Notes: a model not told the origin generated them from the sequence alone. A stretch of DNA of 9,237 nt from Planctomycetota bacterium (GCA_020861125.1 JAJBSZ010000230.1:1-9237), one strand, 5' to 3'. Positions 1 through 6,348 are shown, numbered from the stretch's first letter. Numbers and translations: made by a program.

Positions 1-767
1 CCCAGTGCCTGCATGGTGATGACCAGCCCGGTGGGACGGCCGGCGGGATCGACCAGGATCGCCAGCTTCTGCCGGCCGCGGTTCATTTCGGCCAGAGCCC
101 GGGTCCGGCTGGCGCCGGCCGGCACCAGCACCAGTCGGCGCAAGGGCACCATGGCGTCGCCGGCGCTGATGCTTTCGAGCTCCATGATCCGACTGGCCAT
201 CCGGCTCTGCTCCTCGCTCAAAACCTCGTCCGCCACCCCGGCGTGGATCTGCTCCAGGAGCAGACTGCGCTGGCTGTTGGAGATGGCTGCGTCGCCGCCG
301 GCTCCCACCAGCCGGCGGAGCAGGGCGGAAAGGTGGTTGAGAATCCACACCAGCGGGGTGAAGGCAACACGGAACACGGTGAACGCCCGGACCAAAGACA
401 GGGCCAGACGGTCGGCGCTGGAATAGGCGAGCTGTTTGGGCAAGGACTCGGTGAACACGAAAAAGAATGGGGCGATGATGGCGGTGGTGACCAGCTCCGC
501 CTGCGGTACCGCCCAGGCGCTGAGCTGGGCGGAGAAGAAAAAGGTGGCGGTATAGGCGGCCACGTTGCTTTCAATCAGGATGGTGGTGACCATGGCATCC
601 ATGCGGTCGAGGACGGCCAGCACCGCCGCCGCCCGCCTTTCCCCCTTGTCGGCCCGGATGCGCAGCCGCACCCGGCTCACCCGGTACAGGGCGGTTTCCA
701 TTGCCGACGCCAGGGCGCAGAGGAGGACCGACGCGGCCAGCCCGAGAAAGTGGAGAAATGTAATCAC
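1..767 (-). CDS. DUF21/CNNM-domain membrane protein, CorC/HlyC-like (second of tandem pair, C-terminus cut by window edge)
   Basis: About 255 codons are visible and the frame is open to the window edge. I translated this frame by hand from GTG at 767. The protein begins MITFLHFLGLAASVLL, followed by SAMETALYRVSRVRLR, which matches the start of DUF21 (CNNM transmembrane) domains. Hydrophobic segments lie near residues 4-24, 58-80, 92-108 and 125-145, with a TESLPKQLAY motif equivalent to the family's GE-x-PK signature. The CBS region starts with a degenerate DAMVPLRRL (DxMVPR in relatives) and is cut inside CBS1. The GTG start overlaps the stop of the upstream paralogue as GTGA, and a GGGAGGG sequence lies about 6 bases before it, so translational coupling is likely. 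The family is associated with divalent-cation (Mg/Co) handling in the inner membrane; 'hemolysin' is a historical name. The CBS2 and CorC_HlyC domains would lie off the left edge. Confidence 0.88.
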   Translation of the reverse strand, partial: MITFLHFLGLAASVLLCALASAMETALYRVSRVRLRIRADKGERRAAAVLAVLDRMDAMVTTILIESNVAAYTATFFFSAQLSAWAVPQAELVTTAIIAPFFFVFTESLPKQLAYSSADRLALSLVRAFTVFRVAFTPLVWILNHLSALLRRLVGAGGDAAISNSQRSLLLEQIHAGVADEVLSEEQSRMASRIMELESISAGDAMVPLRRLVLVPAGASRTRALAEMNRGRQKLAILVDPAGRPTGLVITMQAL

Positions 768-2101
768 GGCGCGCCCTCCCAGGTGGGAGCTGGACGGGCG
801 CCCGGCACCAGCTCCAGCGCGACCTCCGTCACCCGGTTGCGGCGGGTACCGAGGACGGTCATATCCATATTGCCGATGCGGACCCGGTCGCCGGGACGGG
901 CAACCCGGCCGAGGAGCGCCGTAACCAACCCGCCGACGGTGGCGCTTCGGGGGATTGCCTCCGCCACCCCGAAAAGTTCCCGCCATTCCTTGACGCTCAG
1001 CCGGCCGGAAACCACGTAACGGCCGTCCCGTTCCCGGACCTCGGTGGGGGGCGGTGCGCCGTTTTCGCCGAAATGGCCGAGCACCTCGTCCATGATATCC
1101 TGCAGGGTGAAAAAACCGATGATACGGCCGCGTTCGTCCACCACGGCGAAGAGGTCGCCGCCGCCGTTCTTGATCCGTTCCAGCACCTGGTCCGCCCGGT
1201 CGTGCTCCGAGAAGAAGCGGAACTCCTTAAGAAAACTCTCGGCCGATCCCTCCCGGGCGTTTTCCCGTCCGCCAAGTTCGGCGTACACCTCCCGGGCGTC
1301 GACCCAACCGGCCAGATCGTCCTGCCGCTCGTCCAGGACCGGCAACTTGCAGTGCCGGGCCTGCCGCGCCAGGGCGATGATCTCGGCCGGCGATGCCCCG
1401 GGCGGCAGCGGCGTCACATCCATCCGCGGCACCATGATGTCGCGGACCCGTACCTCGGGCAGCCCGACGATACCGTCGATCAGTTCGTATTCACCGTCGC
1501 TGATCACCCCGTCGGCCCGGCTGAGCTTCACCAGCAGCCGCAATTCCTCCTCCCGCACCACTCCGGCGTCGGCGGTCTCGAATGCCACCGCCCGCTCGAT
1601 GCCGGTGACCACGGCGCTAAGGACCCGCATCGGCCGATCCAGCACCCGGTACACCAGCCATACCGGCAGTGCGGTCAGCCGCGCCACCAAGAGGCTTGAG
1701 GCTATGGCCAATTGTTTGGGAAACACCTCGCCGAAAAACACCACCACCAGCAGGCTCGCGCCGCTGAACAGAAACGCCGTCCCGCCGCCGTAGGCCCGGC
1801 CAAGGGATGCTGCCACACCGGCGGTGAGGGCGAAGGTGAGAATATTGACCGCCATGTTGCAGAAGAGAATGGTGGGCAGGAGCGATTTCAGGTTGCCGTG
1901 CAGGGCGGCGATGATGCGGTCGAAGCGGAGACGGCTGCGGCGGGCGCGGTTGAGTTCGGGGGCGGTAAGGGAAAACAGGGACGTCTCGCAGCCGGAGAAG
2001 GTGGCGGAGACCACAAGGAGCACGGCCATGGCCGCCATCGCCAAAAGATGCTCGCGGACGAGGGGTCTGAAGAGACCGGTAAGTTCCTGGAAAATCGACA
2101 T
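764..2101 (-). CDS. Hemolysin-family / CorC-like protein: DUF21 (CNNM) + CBS pair + CorC_HlyC domain
   Basis: This 445-aa protein has the full family architecture. An N-terminal DUF21 membrane domain (helices around residues 20-45, 72-100, 108-130, 137-155) carries FGEVFPKQLA at 123-132. A CBS pair follows: CBS1 opens with RDIMVPRMDV at 220-229, and CBS2 lies about 292-345 with FFTLQDIMDEVLG at 330-342. A CorC_HlyC domain occupies about 353-432 (GRYVVSGRLSV, then RPGDRVRIG). The length is normal for the family. It probably acts in the inner membrane in Mg/Co export or ion homeostasis, with the CBS pair sensing nucleotide; this is family knowledge, not shown here. The ATG at 2101 is the only start between the rpmA stop (same frame) and the membrane domain. 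No Shine-Dalgarno sequence precedes it, and it sits 11 bases after the T-tract of a terminator. It overlaps the next paralogue by GTGA. Confidence 0.93.
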   Translation of the reverse strand: MSIFQELTGLFRPLVREHLLAMAAMAVLLVVSATFSGCETSLFSLTAPELNRARRSRLRFDRIIAALHGNLKSLLPTILFCNMAVNILTFALTAGVAASLGRAYGGGTAFLFSGASLLVVVFFGEVFPKQLAIASSLLVARLTALPVWLVYRVLDRPMRVLSAVVTGIERAVAFETADAGVVREEELRLLVKLSRADGVISDGEYELIDGIVGLPEVRVRDIMVPRMDVTPLPPGASPAEIIALARQARHCKLPVLDERQDDLAGWVDAREVYAELGGRENAREGSAESFLKEFRFFSEHDRADQVLERIKNGGGDLFAVVDERGRIIGFFTLQDIMDEVLGHFGENGAPPPTEVRERDGRYVVSGRLSVKEWRELFGVAEAIPRSATVGGLVTALLGRVARPGDRVRIGNMDMTVLGTRRNRVTEVALELVPGARPAPTWEGAP

Positions 2102-2112
2102 AGGCGGGCGCC

Positions 2113-2151
2113 AAAAAGCGAACCGGCTCCCGCGGTCAGGAGCCGGTTCGC
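2113..2151 (-). terminator. Intrinsic terminator after rpmA
   Basis: A perfect 13-bp GC-rich stem (arms 2118-2130 and 2139-2151) closes an 8-nt loop and is followed, reading leftward, by TTTTT (2117-2113). It ends the rplU-rpmA transcript 20 bases past the rpmA stop. It also lies directly against the ATG of the next leftward gene (2101), so it could act as a partial terminator that sets expression of the DUF21/CBS pair. Confidence 0.85.
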
Positions 2152-2170
2152 CTCGGGGACAATGCGGTCC

Positions 2171-2431
2171 TCAACCCTGGGCCGTGGCCAGTTTCTCCAC
2201 ATGCACCTTGCGTTTGGTCATCTCAAACTTGACCACGCCCTCGGTGAGGGCGAACAGGGTGAAATCGCGGCCCTGTCCGACGCCGGCGCCGGGGTGGAAG
2301 CGGTTGCCCTTCTGGCGGATGATGATGGTGCCGGGGGTGACCTTCTCGCCGCCGAAGCGCTTGACGCCGCGGAATTTGGGTTTGGAATCGCGGCCGTTGC
2401 GGCTGCTTCCCTGACCGACTTTATGTGCCAT
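2171..2431 (-). CDS. rpmA: 50S ribosomal protein bL27
   Basis: This 86-aa protein starts [19 protein letters not shown] and contains [16 protein letters not shown] and a [18 protein letters not shown] stretch, all diagnostic of bL27. Its N-terminal tail reaches the peptidyl-transferase centre of the large subunit. The start Met is followed directly by AHKVGQGS, so there is no N-terminal extension of the kind cleaved in Firmicutes. The start is supported by AAGGAGTT about 5 bases upstream. It follows rplU at a 45-bp gap in the usual rplU-rpmA order. The gene usual in many bacteria after rpmA, the GTPase obgE, is absent; a terminator follows at once. Substitutions such as RGVKRFGGE resemble PVC-group bL27 proteins from memory. 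Confidence 0.97.
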   Translation of the reverse strand: MAHKVGQGSSRNGRDSKPKFRGVKRFGGEKVTPGTIIIRQKGNRFHPGAGVGQGRDFTLFALTEGVVKFEMTKRKVHVEKLATAQG

Positions 2432-2476
2432 GGCGAACTCCTTTTGGTAAAACGGGTGAACGGTAGTGTCAGGGAA

Positions 2477-2794
2477 TCAGCCGGTGATGCCGGTGATCTC
2501 GACCCGGTGGTAGCGTTGGCGGTGGCCCTTGGTGGTCATGCTGTCCTTGCGGCGGCGGAAGAAGACGGCGCGGGTTTTCTCCCCCTTGACCTCCTGCAAT
2601 ACCTTGGCCGAAACGGCGGCGCCTTCGACCTGGGGGGCGCCAATGCGGGAACCGGCGCCGTCGACGATCATCAGAACATCGGTGAACGTAACATCCTGGC
2701 CGGCTTCGGCGGACAGCAATTCCACTTCGATAACGTCGCCCGGGGCCACTATAACCTGCTTACCCCCGGTACGAATAACCGCTTGCGTAGACAT
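2477..2794 (-). CDS. rplU: 50S ribosomal protein bL21
   Basis: This 105-aa protein starts MSTQAVIRTGGKQVIVAPGD, matching the bL21 opening (YAVIxTGGKQ), and ends in the RNA-binding segment FFRRRKDSMTTKGHRQRY followed by HRVEITGI, which matches the KxRRRKxYxxxxGHRQxxTxVxI signature. It binds 23S rRNA in the large subunit. GAGGAGT lies about 6 bases before the ATG. It is the first gene of the leftward rplU-rpmA operon. The operon is preceded by a leader of about 100 nt and a TATAAT box. The length is typical for the family. Confidence 0.97.
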   Translation of the reverse strand: MSTQAVIRTGGKQVIVAPGDVIEVELLSAEAGQDVTFTDVLMIVDGAGSRIGAPQVEGAAVSAKVLQEVKGEKTRAVFFRRRKDSMTTKGHRQRYHRVEITGITG

Positions 2795-2860
2795 CGCGAC
2801 TCCTCACAATCTGATTCGGGTAACGTCCGCCGCCCTTGGGCCGCGTGGACAAACATACCA

Positions 2861-2891
2861 CTCGGGCGCTGGCCGGGCGGCCGCCGCCGAG
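2861..2891 (-). other. Possible hairpin in the rplU mRNA leader
   Basis: CTCGGGCG (2861-2868) can pair with CGCCGAG (2885-2891) with one bulged base, and the GC-rich middle can add pairs. It would sit at the 5' end of the leader, close to the predicted transcription start. Some r-protein operons are autoregulated through leader structures, but this one matches no class I recognise. In DNA of this GC content a chance stem is possible. Confidence 0.25.
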
Positions 2892-2904
2892 AGTTGACAT
2901 GGCC

Positions 2905-2949
2905 ATTATAAAAAGGCTGCGGCGGCGATCCAGCAAAAAAAAGGAAAAA
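2905..2949 (-). promoter_or_regulatory. Promoter of rplU-rpmA with T-rich upstream element
   Basis: Reading leftward there is a perfect TATAAT (2910-2905). No good -35 is present: CTGGAT (2933-2928) sits at 17-bp spacing and TTGCTG (2936-2931) at 20-bp spacing. Immediately upstream is a T-rich run (2949-2935: five T, CC, eight T), roughly at -37 to -51 from the expected start near 2898. That matches where an UP element contacts the RNA polymerase alpha subunit, which would suit a strong ribosomal promoter with a weak -35. Confidence 0.6.
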
Positions 2950-2972
2950 TCCCGCCTAACGTCACCGGCGGG
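2935..2972 (-). terminator. Orphan leftward intrinsic terminator upstream of rplU
   Basis: A 6-bp GC stem (CCCGCC 2951-2956 with GGCGGG 2967-2972) and a 10-nt loop are followed leftward by ATTTTTCC and eight T (2950-2935). This is a canonical intrinsic terminator for leftward transcription. No leftward gene lies to its right: the next gene, at 3148, runs rightward. It may insulate rplU from antisense transcription, or end an unseen small RNA. Confidence 0.65.
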
Positions 2973-3043
2973 CGGTCGGGTGTCCTCATCCCGATATCCG
3001 GGGAAGAAGGGGCCGCCGCCTGGGCCACCGCCGTGGATCCCCA

Positions 3044-3071
3044 TTGCGGCCGGCCGCGCCTCCGCTACAAT
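3044..3071 (+). promoter_or_regulatory. Candidate promoter of the aldo/keto reductase gene
   Basis: TTGCGG (3044-3049) and TACAAT (3066-3071) are separated by 16 bp. The -10 matches 5 of 6 consensus bases and the -35 only 3. Transcription would start near 3078, giving a 70-nt leader before the ATG at 3148. TACAAT stands out in this very GC-rich stretch. Confidence 0.45.
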
Positions 3072-3147
3072 AGGCGCCGTGGGCGGCATTGCCGGTGGCC
3101 GGGGGCGGACCCGGGCCGGCCCGCCGGGGTTCTGGAAAGGAATTGTC

Positions 3148-4137
3148 ATGGAGCGCATCGTGTTACCGGGGTCGGATCTGACCGTATCGAAATTGTCCCT
3201 CGGCACCTGGAGCATGTCCGGGTCGAAGAATTGGGGCGCCAACGACGCCGACGAATCGGTGCGCACCATTCAGGCCGCCCTCGACCACGGCATAAACTTT
3301 ATCGACTCCGCCGCCCGCTACAACGACGGCGAGGCGGAACGGCTGTTGGGCCGGGCACTCAAGGGCCGGCGGGCGGAGGCGGTGGTGGCCACCAAGATCT
3401 ATACCGACGACCTCGGCTACGACGACGCCATCCGCGAGTGTGACTACTGCCTGCAACGGCTCGATACCGACTACATTGATCTCTTCCAAATCCACTGGCC
3501 GAGCCGGACCATCCCGTTCGACGAAACCCTCCGCGCCTTTGACACCCTGAAACGGGACGGTAAAATACGCGCTGTCGGCATCTGCAACGCCGGTCCGCAG
3601 AGCATCGCCGCGGTCGCGGGCCACGCCGTCACCAACCAGTTGCCCTACAACCTCCTCTGGCGGCAGATTGAAGACCGCATCCTGCCCGACTCCCAGGCGG
3701 CCGGCCTGTCCGTCTGGCCCTACTGTCCGCTGGCCCAGGGGCTCCTTACCGGCAAGTTCCGCTCTATCGACGACGTGCCGCTGCCGCGCCGGGAGGTGCG
3801 CTACTATTCCGGTGAATGGAAACAGGGCCGCCACACCGACACCGGGTTCGAGGCGGAAATCTTCGCCTTCCTTGCCGACCTGCAGAAGATCGTCGACAGC
3901 AGCGGCATTCCCATGACCGCCCTGGCCCTGGCGTTCCTCAAGGATCGGCCGGGAGTCGGCAGCGTACTTATCGGCGCCCGCGACCGGCGGCAGCTTCTGG
4001 ATAACCTCGCCCAGTTCGAGACGCCGGTACCGGCGGATGTCATGGCGGCGGTGCTGCGCCTGTCGGACGCCCTGAAACCGAAGATGGGCACCAACCCCGA
4101 CATGTGGGAGAACAAGGACGGCGGCCGGATGTTCTGA
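3148..4137 (+). CDS. Aldo/keto reductase, complete catalytic tetrad
   Basis: This 329-aa NAD(P)H-dependent oxidoreductase has the (beta/alpha)8 AKR pattern. It opens VLPGSDLTVSKLSLGTWSM. The tetrad is visible: D53 and Y58 in INFIDSAARYNDG, K83 in VVATKI, and H116 in LFQIHWPS. SVLIGAR near residues 272-278 fits the cofactor-phosphate site near the C-terminus. There is no signal peptide, so it is cytosolic. The motif WPYCPLAQGLLTGKF and its length resemble the AKR11/AKR13-like YajO/YhdN-type oxidoreductases. The substrate cannot be told. An alternative upstream ATG at 2836 only adds low-complexity sequence. The ATG at 3148 has GGAAAGGAA about 6 bases upstream and gives a normal N-terminus. The gene stands alone between a divergent r-protein operon and convergent small genes. 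Confidence 0.93.
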   Translation: MERIVLPGSDLTVSKLSLGTWSMSGSKNWGANDADESVRTIQAALDHGINFIDSAARYNDGEAERLLGRALKGRRAEAVVATKIYTDDLGYDDAIRECDYCLQRLDTDYIDLFQIHWPSRTIPFDETLRAFDTLKRDGKIRAVGICNAGPQSIAAVAGHAVTNQLPYNLLWRQIEDRILPDSQAAGLSVWPYCPLAQGLLTGKFRSIDDVPLPRREVRYYSGEWKQGRHTDTGFEAEIFAFLADLQKIVDSSGIPMTALALAFLKDRPGVGSVLIGARDRRQLLDNLAQFETPVPADVMAAVLRLSDALKPKMGTNPDMWENKDGGRMF

Positions 4138-4213
4138 CCGTCGGCGGCTTACCGCCCGACCGAGAAGGCCGGGAAAACCGCCAGGCCGTAAGGCCAACCC
4201 AAAATGCACGGCC

Positions 4214-4250
4214 AAAAAGCGCGGCCCGCCTCTCACGTGAGGCGGGCCGC
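4214..4250 (-). terminator. Intrinsic terminator of the leftward small-gene unit, in the convergent gap
   Basis: A perfect 12-bp stem (arms 4221-4232 and 4239-4250) with a 6-nt loop is followed leftward by GC and five T (4218-4214). It serves the gene ending at 4297. Rightward the stem is followed by TTGGTTGC, too weak to be a good terminator for the aldo/keto reductase gene, although the same stem may help end both transcripts. Its tail (GCTTTTTGGC) is identical to that of the terminator after rpmA. Confidence 0.82.
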
Positions 4251-4296
4251 TTGGTTGCTCGGGTAGCTGGTGGGTGAGGTAGCTAACCTCCGGAGC

Positions 4297-4794
4297 CTAC
4301 TCCAGACCGAAGCCGGCGATTTCAAAGCTGCCGTCGTCGTTCAGATTTTCCCGCTTGCCCAGCCCGTAGACCGGAATGTCCGGCGACACGTACCAGATCT
4401 GGTAGGGCTCGCCGTCCCGGCTTACTTCCACCGCCACGCCCTCGTACTCCGCACCCCGGATGCTGAAGGTGTCCGGATAGCAGCGGAGGGTGACGCTGGT
4501 GTCGCTGGGCACCGGCGGCGCCGTTTCCGGTTCGCCCGCCGTTTCGGTGACGGTGGAACTTTCCACCACTTCCCCGTCGTAGATGTTGTCCACCCGGATG
4601 ATCACCTCCGCCTCCGGGCCTTCGCCGTTCCGTTCGGCCACGGTGTGGCGTTGGATATAGCCGTCGGGCAACGAGAATTCCACCCACTCGCCGACCGCGG
4701 ACACCGCCATGCGGTTGGGGAGCATGGTCACCTCTTCCGCTCCCGCCAGGCCGACGGCACCCAGCAGCAGGACGGCAACAAGAATGTGTTTCAT
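4297..4794 (-). CDS. Secreted protein of unknown function, 165 aa
   Basis: I do not recognise a family. The chosen start MKHILVAVLLLGAVGLAGAE gives a classic Sec signal peptide, probably cleaved after AGA near residue 19. AAAGGAGG lies about 9 bases upstream of this ATG. The longer frame from 4926 would add 44 Arg/Pro-rich residues before the signal and overlap the neighbouring gene, so it is rejected. The mature part is acidic and looks beta-rich. GEWVEFSLPDGYIQRHTV (35-52) is followed by an EVIIRVDNIYDGEVVES stretch, a Pro/Thr/Glu linker (about 85-100), and YQIWYVSPDIPVYGLGKRE (131-149), ending in EIAGFGLE. There is one Cys (105). No lipobox is present, so it is periplasmic or secreted. It follows another small exported protein by 112 bp and probably shares its promoter. 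Confidence 0.8.
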   Translation of the reverse strand: MKHILVAVLLLGAVGLAGAEEVTMLPNRMAVSAVGEWVEFSLPDGYIQRHTVAERNGEGPEAEVIIRVDNIYDGEVVESSTVTETAGEPETAPPVPSDTSVTLRCYPDTFSIRGAEYEGVAVEVSRDGEPYQIWYVSPDIPVYGLGKRENLNDDGSFEIAGFGLE

Positions 4795-4818
4795 GCAGAG
4801 AGCCTCCTTTAAGGCTAT

Positions 4819-4901
4819 GCCGCACGGGCGCCGGCTGCCGGGCCGCTGCACCGGTATTTGCGGCAAGGCGGATTCCCGGCGGGGCGGCTGTCCCGTGCGG
4901 C
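4819..4901 (-). repeat. Long imperfect inverted repeat / RNA hairpin between two small exported-protein genes
   Basis: Exact 10-base arms (4819-4828 and 4892-4901) enclose nested pairing: GCCGGG 4837-4842 with CCCGGC 4875-4880, CCGC 4843-4846 with GCGG 4868-4871, and CCG 4851-4853 with CGG 4861-4863. Together they can form an 83-nt rod-like hairpin in the leftward transcript, with no T-tract after it. It lies 5 bases past the 63-aa gene's stop. It may slow 3' decay of the upstream message or set the ratio of the two genes. Confidence 0.45.
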
Positions 4902-4906
4902 TGGGG

Positions 4907-5098
4907 CTAGCGTCGGGTCGGCGCAATGATGATCGAACTGTTCTTCCCCGTGGGGATCACGAGCCCGTGGAGACGCGCCTTCACCGGCGGCGGCTGGTAA
5001 TGCTGGCCGTCCACCGGGGCACGTTCGCCGAACGCGGCCATCGCCGGTCCGGAAAACGCCACCAGCAGGGCAAGCGTGACATACGCTATGGTGCGCAT
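4907..5098 (-). CDS. Small exported protein of unknown function, 63 aa
   Basis: The frame from ATG 5098 encodes a 63-aa protein with a clear Sec signal, MRTIAYVTLALLVAFSGPAM followed by A, likely cleaved after AMA at residue 21. This leaves a mature peptide of about 42 residues with PPP, basic residues (KAR, TGK, TRR) and a hydrophobic SIIIAP near the end. AAAGGACC lies about 5 bases upstream of this ATG, and a near-consensus promoter lies further up. The longer start at 5155 would put extra residues before the signal and overlap the promoter's -10, so it is rejected. No Cys is present and no known family is recognised. It is the first gene of a unit with the 165-aa exported protein. Confidence 0.65.
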   Translation of the reverse strand: MRTIAYVTLALLVAFSGPAMAAFGERAPVDGQHYQPPPVKARLHGLVIPTGKNSSIIIAPTRR

Positions 5099-5154
5099 AC
5101 AGGTCCTTTCCATCAAGACAACAGGAAAACCTACGGTTGCGAGAGTGTATACCA

Positions 5155-5183
5155 ACTGTACGAATCCGGTTGCCCAGTGTCAA
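5155..5183 (-). promoter_or_regulatory. Sigma70-type promoter for the two small exported-protein genes
   Basis: Leftward TTGACA (5183-5178, perfect) and TACAGT (5160-5155, 4 of 6) are spaced by exactly 17 bp. Transcription would start near 5148, giving a leader of about 50 nt before the ATG at 5098. This is the best-matching promoter in the window. It lies downstream of the hydrolase gene, which makes the small genes a separate unit. Confidence 0.72.
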
Positions 5184-5292
5184 CCGCCGGACGGCCTGAC
5201 GGCTCGGATCAGCCGGGTGCGGAAGTCGGATGGAACAGCGCCTGGACCGTTTCGTCGCCCGAAATTCTCCGGCTGGGACGGCGGATCAAGGC

Positions 5293-6348
5293 TCACCGAC
5301 GCCGGGTGTCCTCTTCCTGCCGACCCGGGCCGGTGAGGGTCTGACGGAGGAATTCAGCCGCCTGCTGCAGGGCGATTCTCCCGCCTTCCAGATCCCGGTG
5401 GTAAAACTGGAACACATGCGGATACCCGGGCCAGACGGACAAGGTGACAGGCACGTCGGCCTCGGCCGCGTTGGCGACGAGGGTGACGGCGTCCATCAGC
5501 AGCCGCTCGTGGGATCCTACCTGCACCAAAAGAGGCGGAAAACCGCGCGGGTCGGCGAAAACCGGGGAGAGGAGCGGGTCCCGAAGGTCATGATCGCGGG
5601 AGTAGGCCGCTGCCGCCGTGGTCAGGAGATCGAGGGGGACGGCGGCGTCGACCGCGGCTTTATGCGCGTGGCTCCGGCCGCCCAGGCTGAGGTCGGTCCA
5701 GGGGGAAAGGAGATACGCTCCGGCCGGCATGGGCAGGTCGGCCTCGCGGATGCGCTGCAGCAGCGCCAGCGCCAGGCCGCCGCCAGCCGAATCGCCAGCC
5801 AGGGCGATAGCGCCCGGTGCGAAACCGTCGGCCAGCAGCATCCGGTAGGCCGCCAGGGCGTTATCCACCGCCGCCGGAAAGGGGTGTTCCGGCGCCAGCG
5901 GGTAGTCCAGGGAAAAGCAGCGCATTGCCGCCGCCGTGGCGAGAAAGGCGGTGATGGCCTGGGGCGTTTCGGCGCTGCCGAAACAATAGGCGCCGCCGTG
6001 CAGGTACAGGACAACCTGGTGCCGGTTCGCCCCGTCCGGGTCGAGCCAACAGCCCTTGACCCCGTCCCGGTCCCACGGCGTGACGGTGACGGCGGGGGCG
6101 GCGCGGGCGTGCGCCGCCGCCATGGCGGCGAAACCGGTCCGGGTCGCGGCCAGCACCGTTGCCGGATCCGGTTCCGCCTCGGGGGCGGCGGTGGCGTCCA
6201 TCGGTACCGGCGTCAGGGCGGCCAGGGCGGCCTGTTCTCCCGGGCTGAGGTAGCGGTTCCAGACGGTTTCCCGAAGCGCCGTGGCGTCGGCGCCATGGGC
6301 GACCGCGACCGTAAGGAAAAGGGCGGCAAGGAGGGGCGGTTTTTTCAT
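5293..6348 (-). CDS. Exported alpha/beta hydrolase, HSL-type esterase/lipase (alpha/beta hydrolase fold-3)
   Basis: This 351-aa carboxyl-ester hydrolase has an N-terminal signal peptide (MKKPPLLAALFLTVAVAHGA), so it probably acts in the periplasm or outside the cell. The hormone-sensitive-lipase family marks are all visible: an oxyanion motif LHGGAYCFGS (116-125, HGGA rather than the common HGGG), DYPLAPEHPFPAAVDNALAAY (from 148), the nucleophile S187 in AGDSAGGG, the probable acid D286 in SHERLLMDA, and H311 in GYPHVFQFY. The substrate is unknown; small acyl esters, including acetylated sugars or xenobiotic esters, are hydrolysed by this family. The ATG at 6348 has AAAGGAAA upstream; the longer frame is antisense to other coding DNA. 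It starts 17 bp after the Fe-S aldo/keto reductase gene and is almost surely cotranscribed with it. Confidence 0.92.
   Translation of the reverse strand: MKKPPLLAALFLTVAVAHGADATALRETVWNRYLSPGEQAALAALTPVPMDATAAPEAEPDPATVLAATRTGFAAMAAAHARAAPAVTVTPWDRDGVKGCWLDPDGANRHQVVLYLHGGAYCFGSAETPQAITAFLATAAAMRCFSLDYPLAPEHPFPAAVDNALAAYRMLLADGFAPGAIALAGDSAGGGLALALLQRIREADLPMPAGAYLLSPWTDLSLGGRSHAHKAAVDAAVPLDLLTTAAAAYSRDHDLRDPLLSPVFADPRGFPPLLVQVGSHERLLMDAVTLVANAAEADVPVTLSVWPGYPHVFQFYHRDLEGGRIALQQAAEFLRQTLTGPGRQEEDTRRR

Larger units (their letters stand above)
2795..3147. other. Non-coding divergent region between rplU and the aldo/keto reductase gene
   Basis: No credible gene is seen here; the open frames through it are low-complexity Gly/Pro/Arg strings caused by GC-rich DNA. 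It contains, from left to right, the rplU leader with a possible hairpin (2861-2891), the leftward -10 box (2905-2910), a T-rich tract shared between an upstream element and a terminator (2935-2949), the terminator stem (2951-2972), and a candidate rightward promoter (3044-3071). Confidence 0.75.

Noticed and set aside
1712..2911. A 399-codon rightward open frame
   Set aside because: It is antisense to the DUF21/CBS, rpmA and rplU genes, all of which have clear family motifs; its translation matches nothing.
2894..2912. Rightward TTGACA followed by TATAAA
   Set aside because: The spacing is only about 7-8 bp, too short for a sigma70 promoter; the useful signal is TATAAT on the other strand.
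4138..4165. GC hairpin just after the stop of the aldo/keto reductase as its terminator
   Set aside because: The stem is imperfect and lacks a T-tract; the stronger stem at 4221-4250 is a better candidate for ending both convergent transcripts.
3163..4236. A 357-codon leftward open frame opposite the aldo/keto reductase, which could have explained the orphan terminator at 2935-2972
   Set aside because: It is antisense to a gene with a full AKR tetrad, and its translation looks like shadow sequence.
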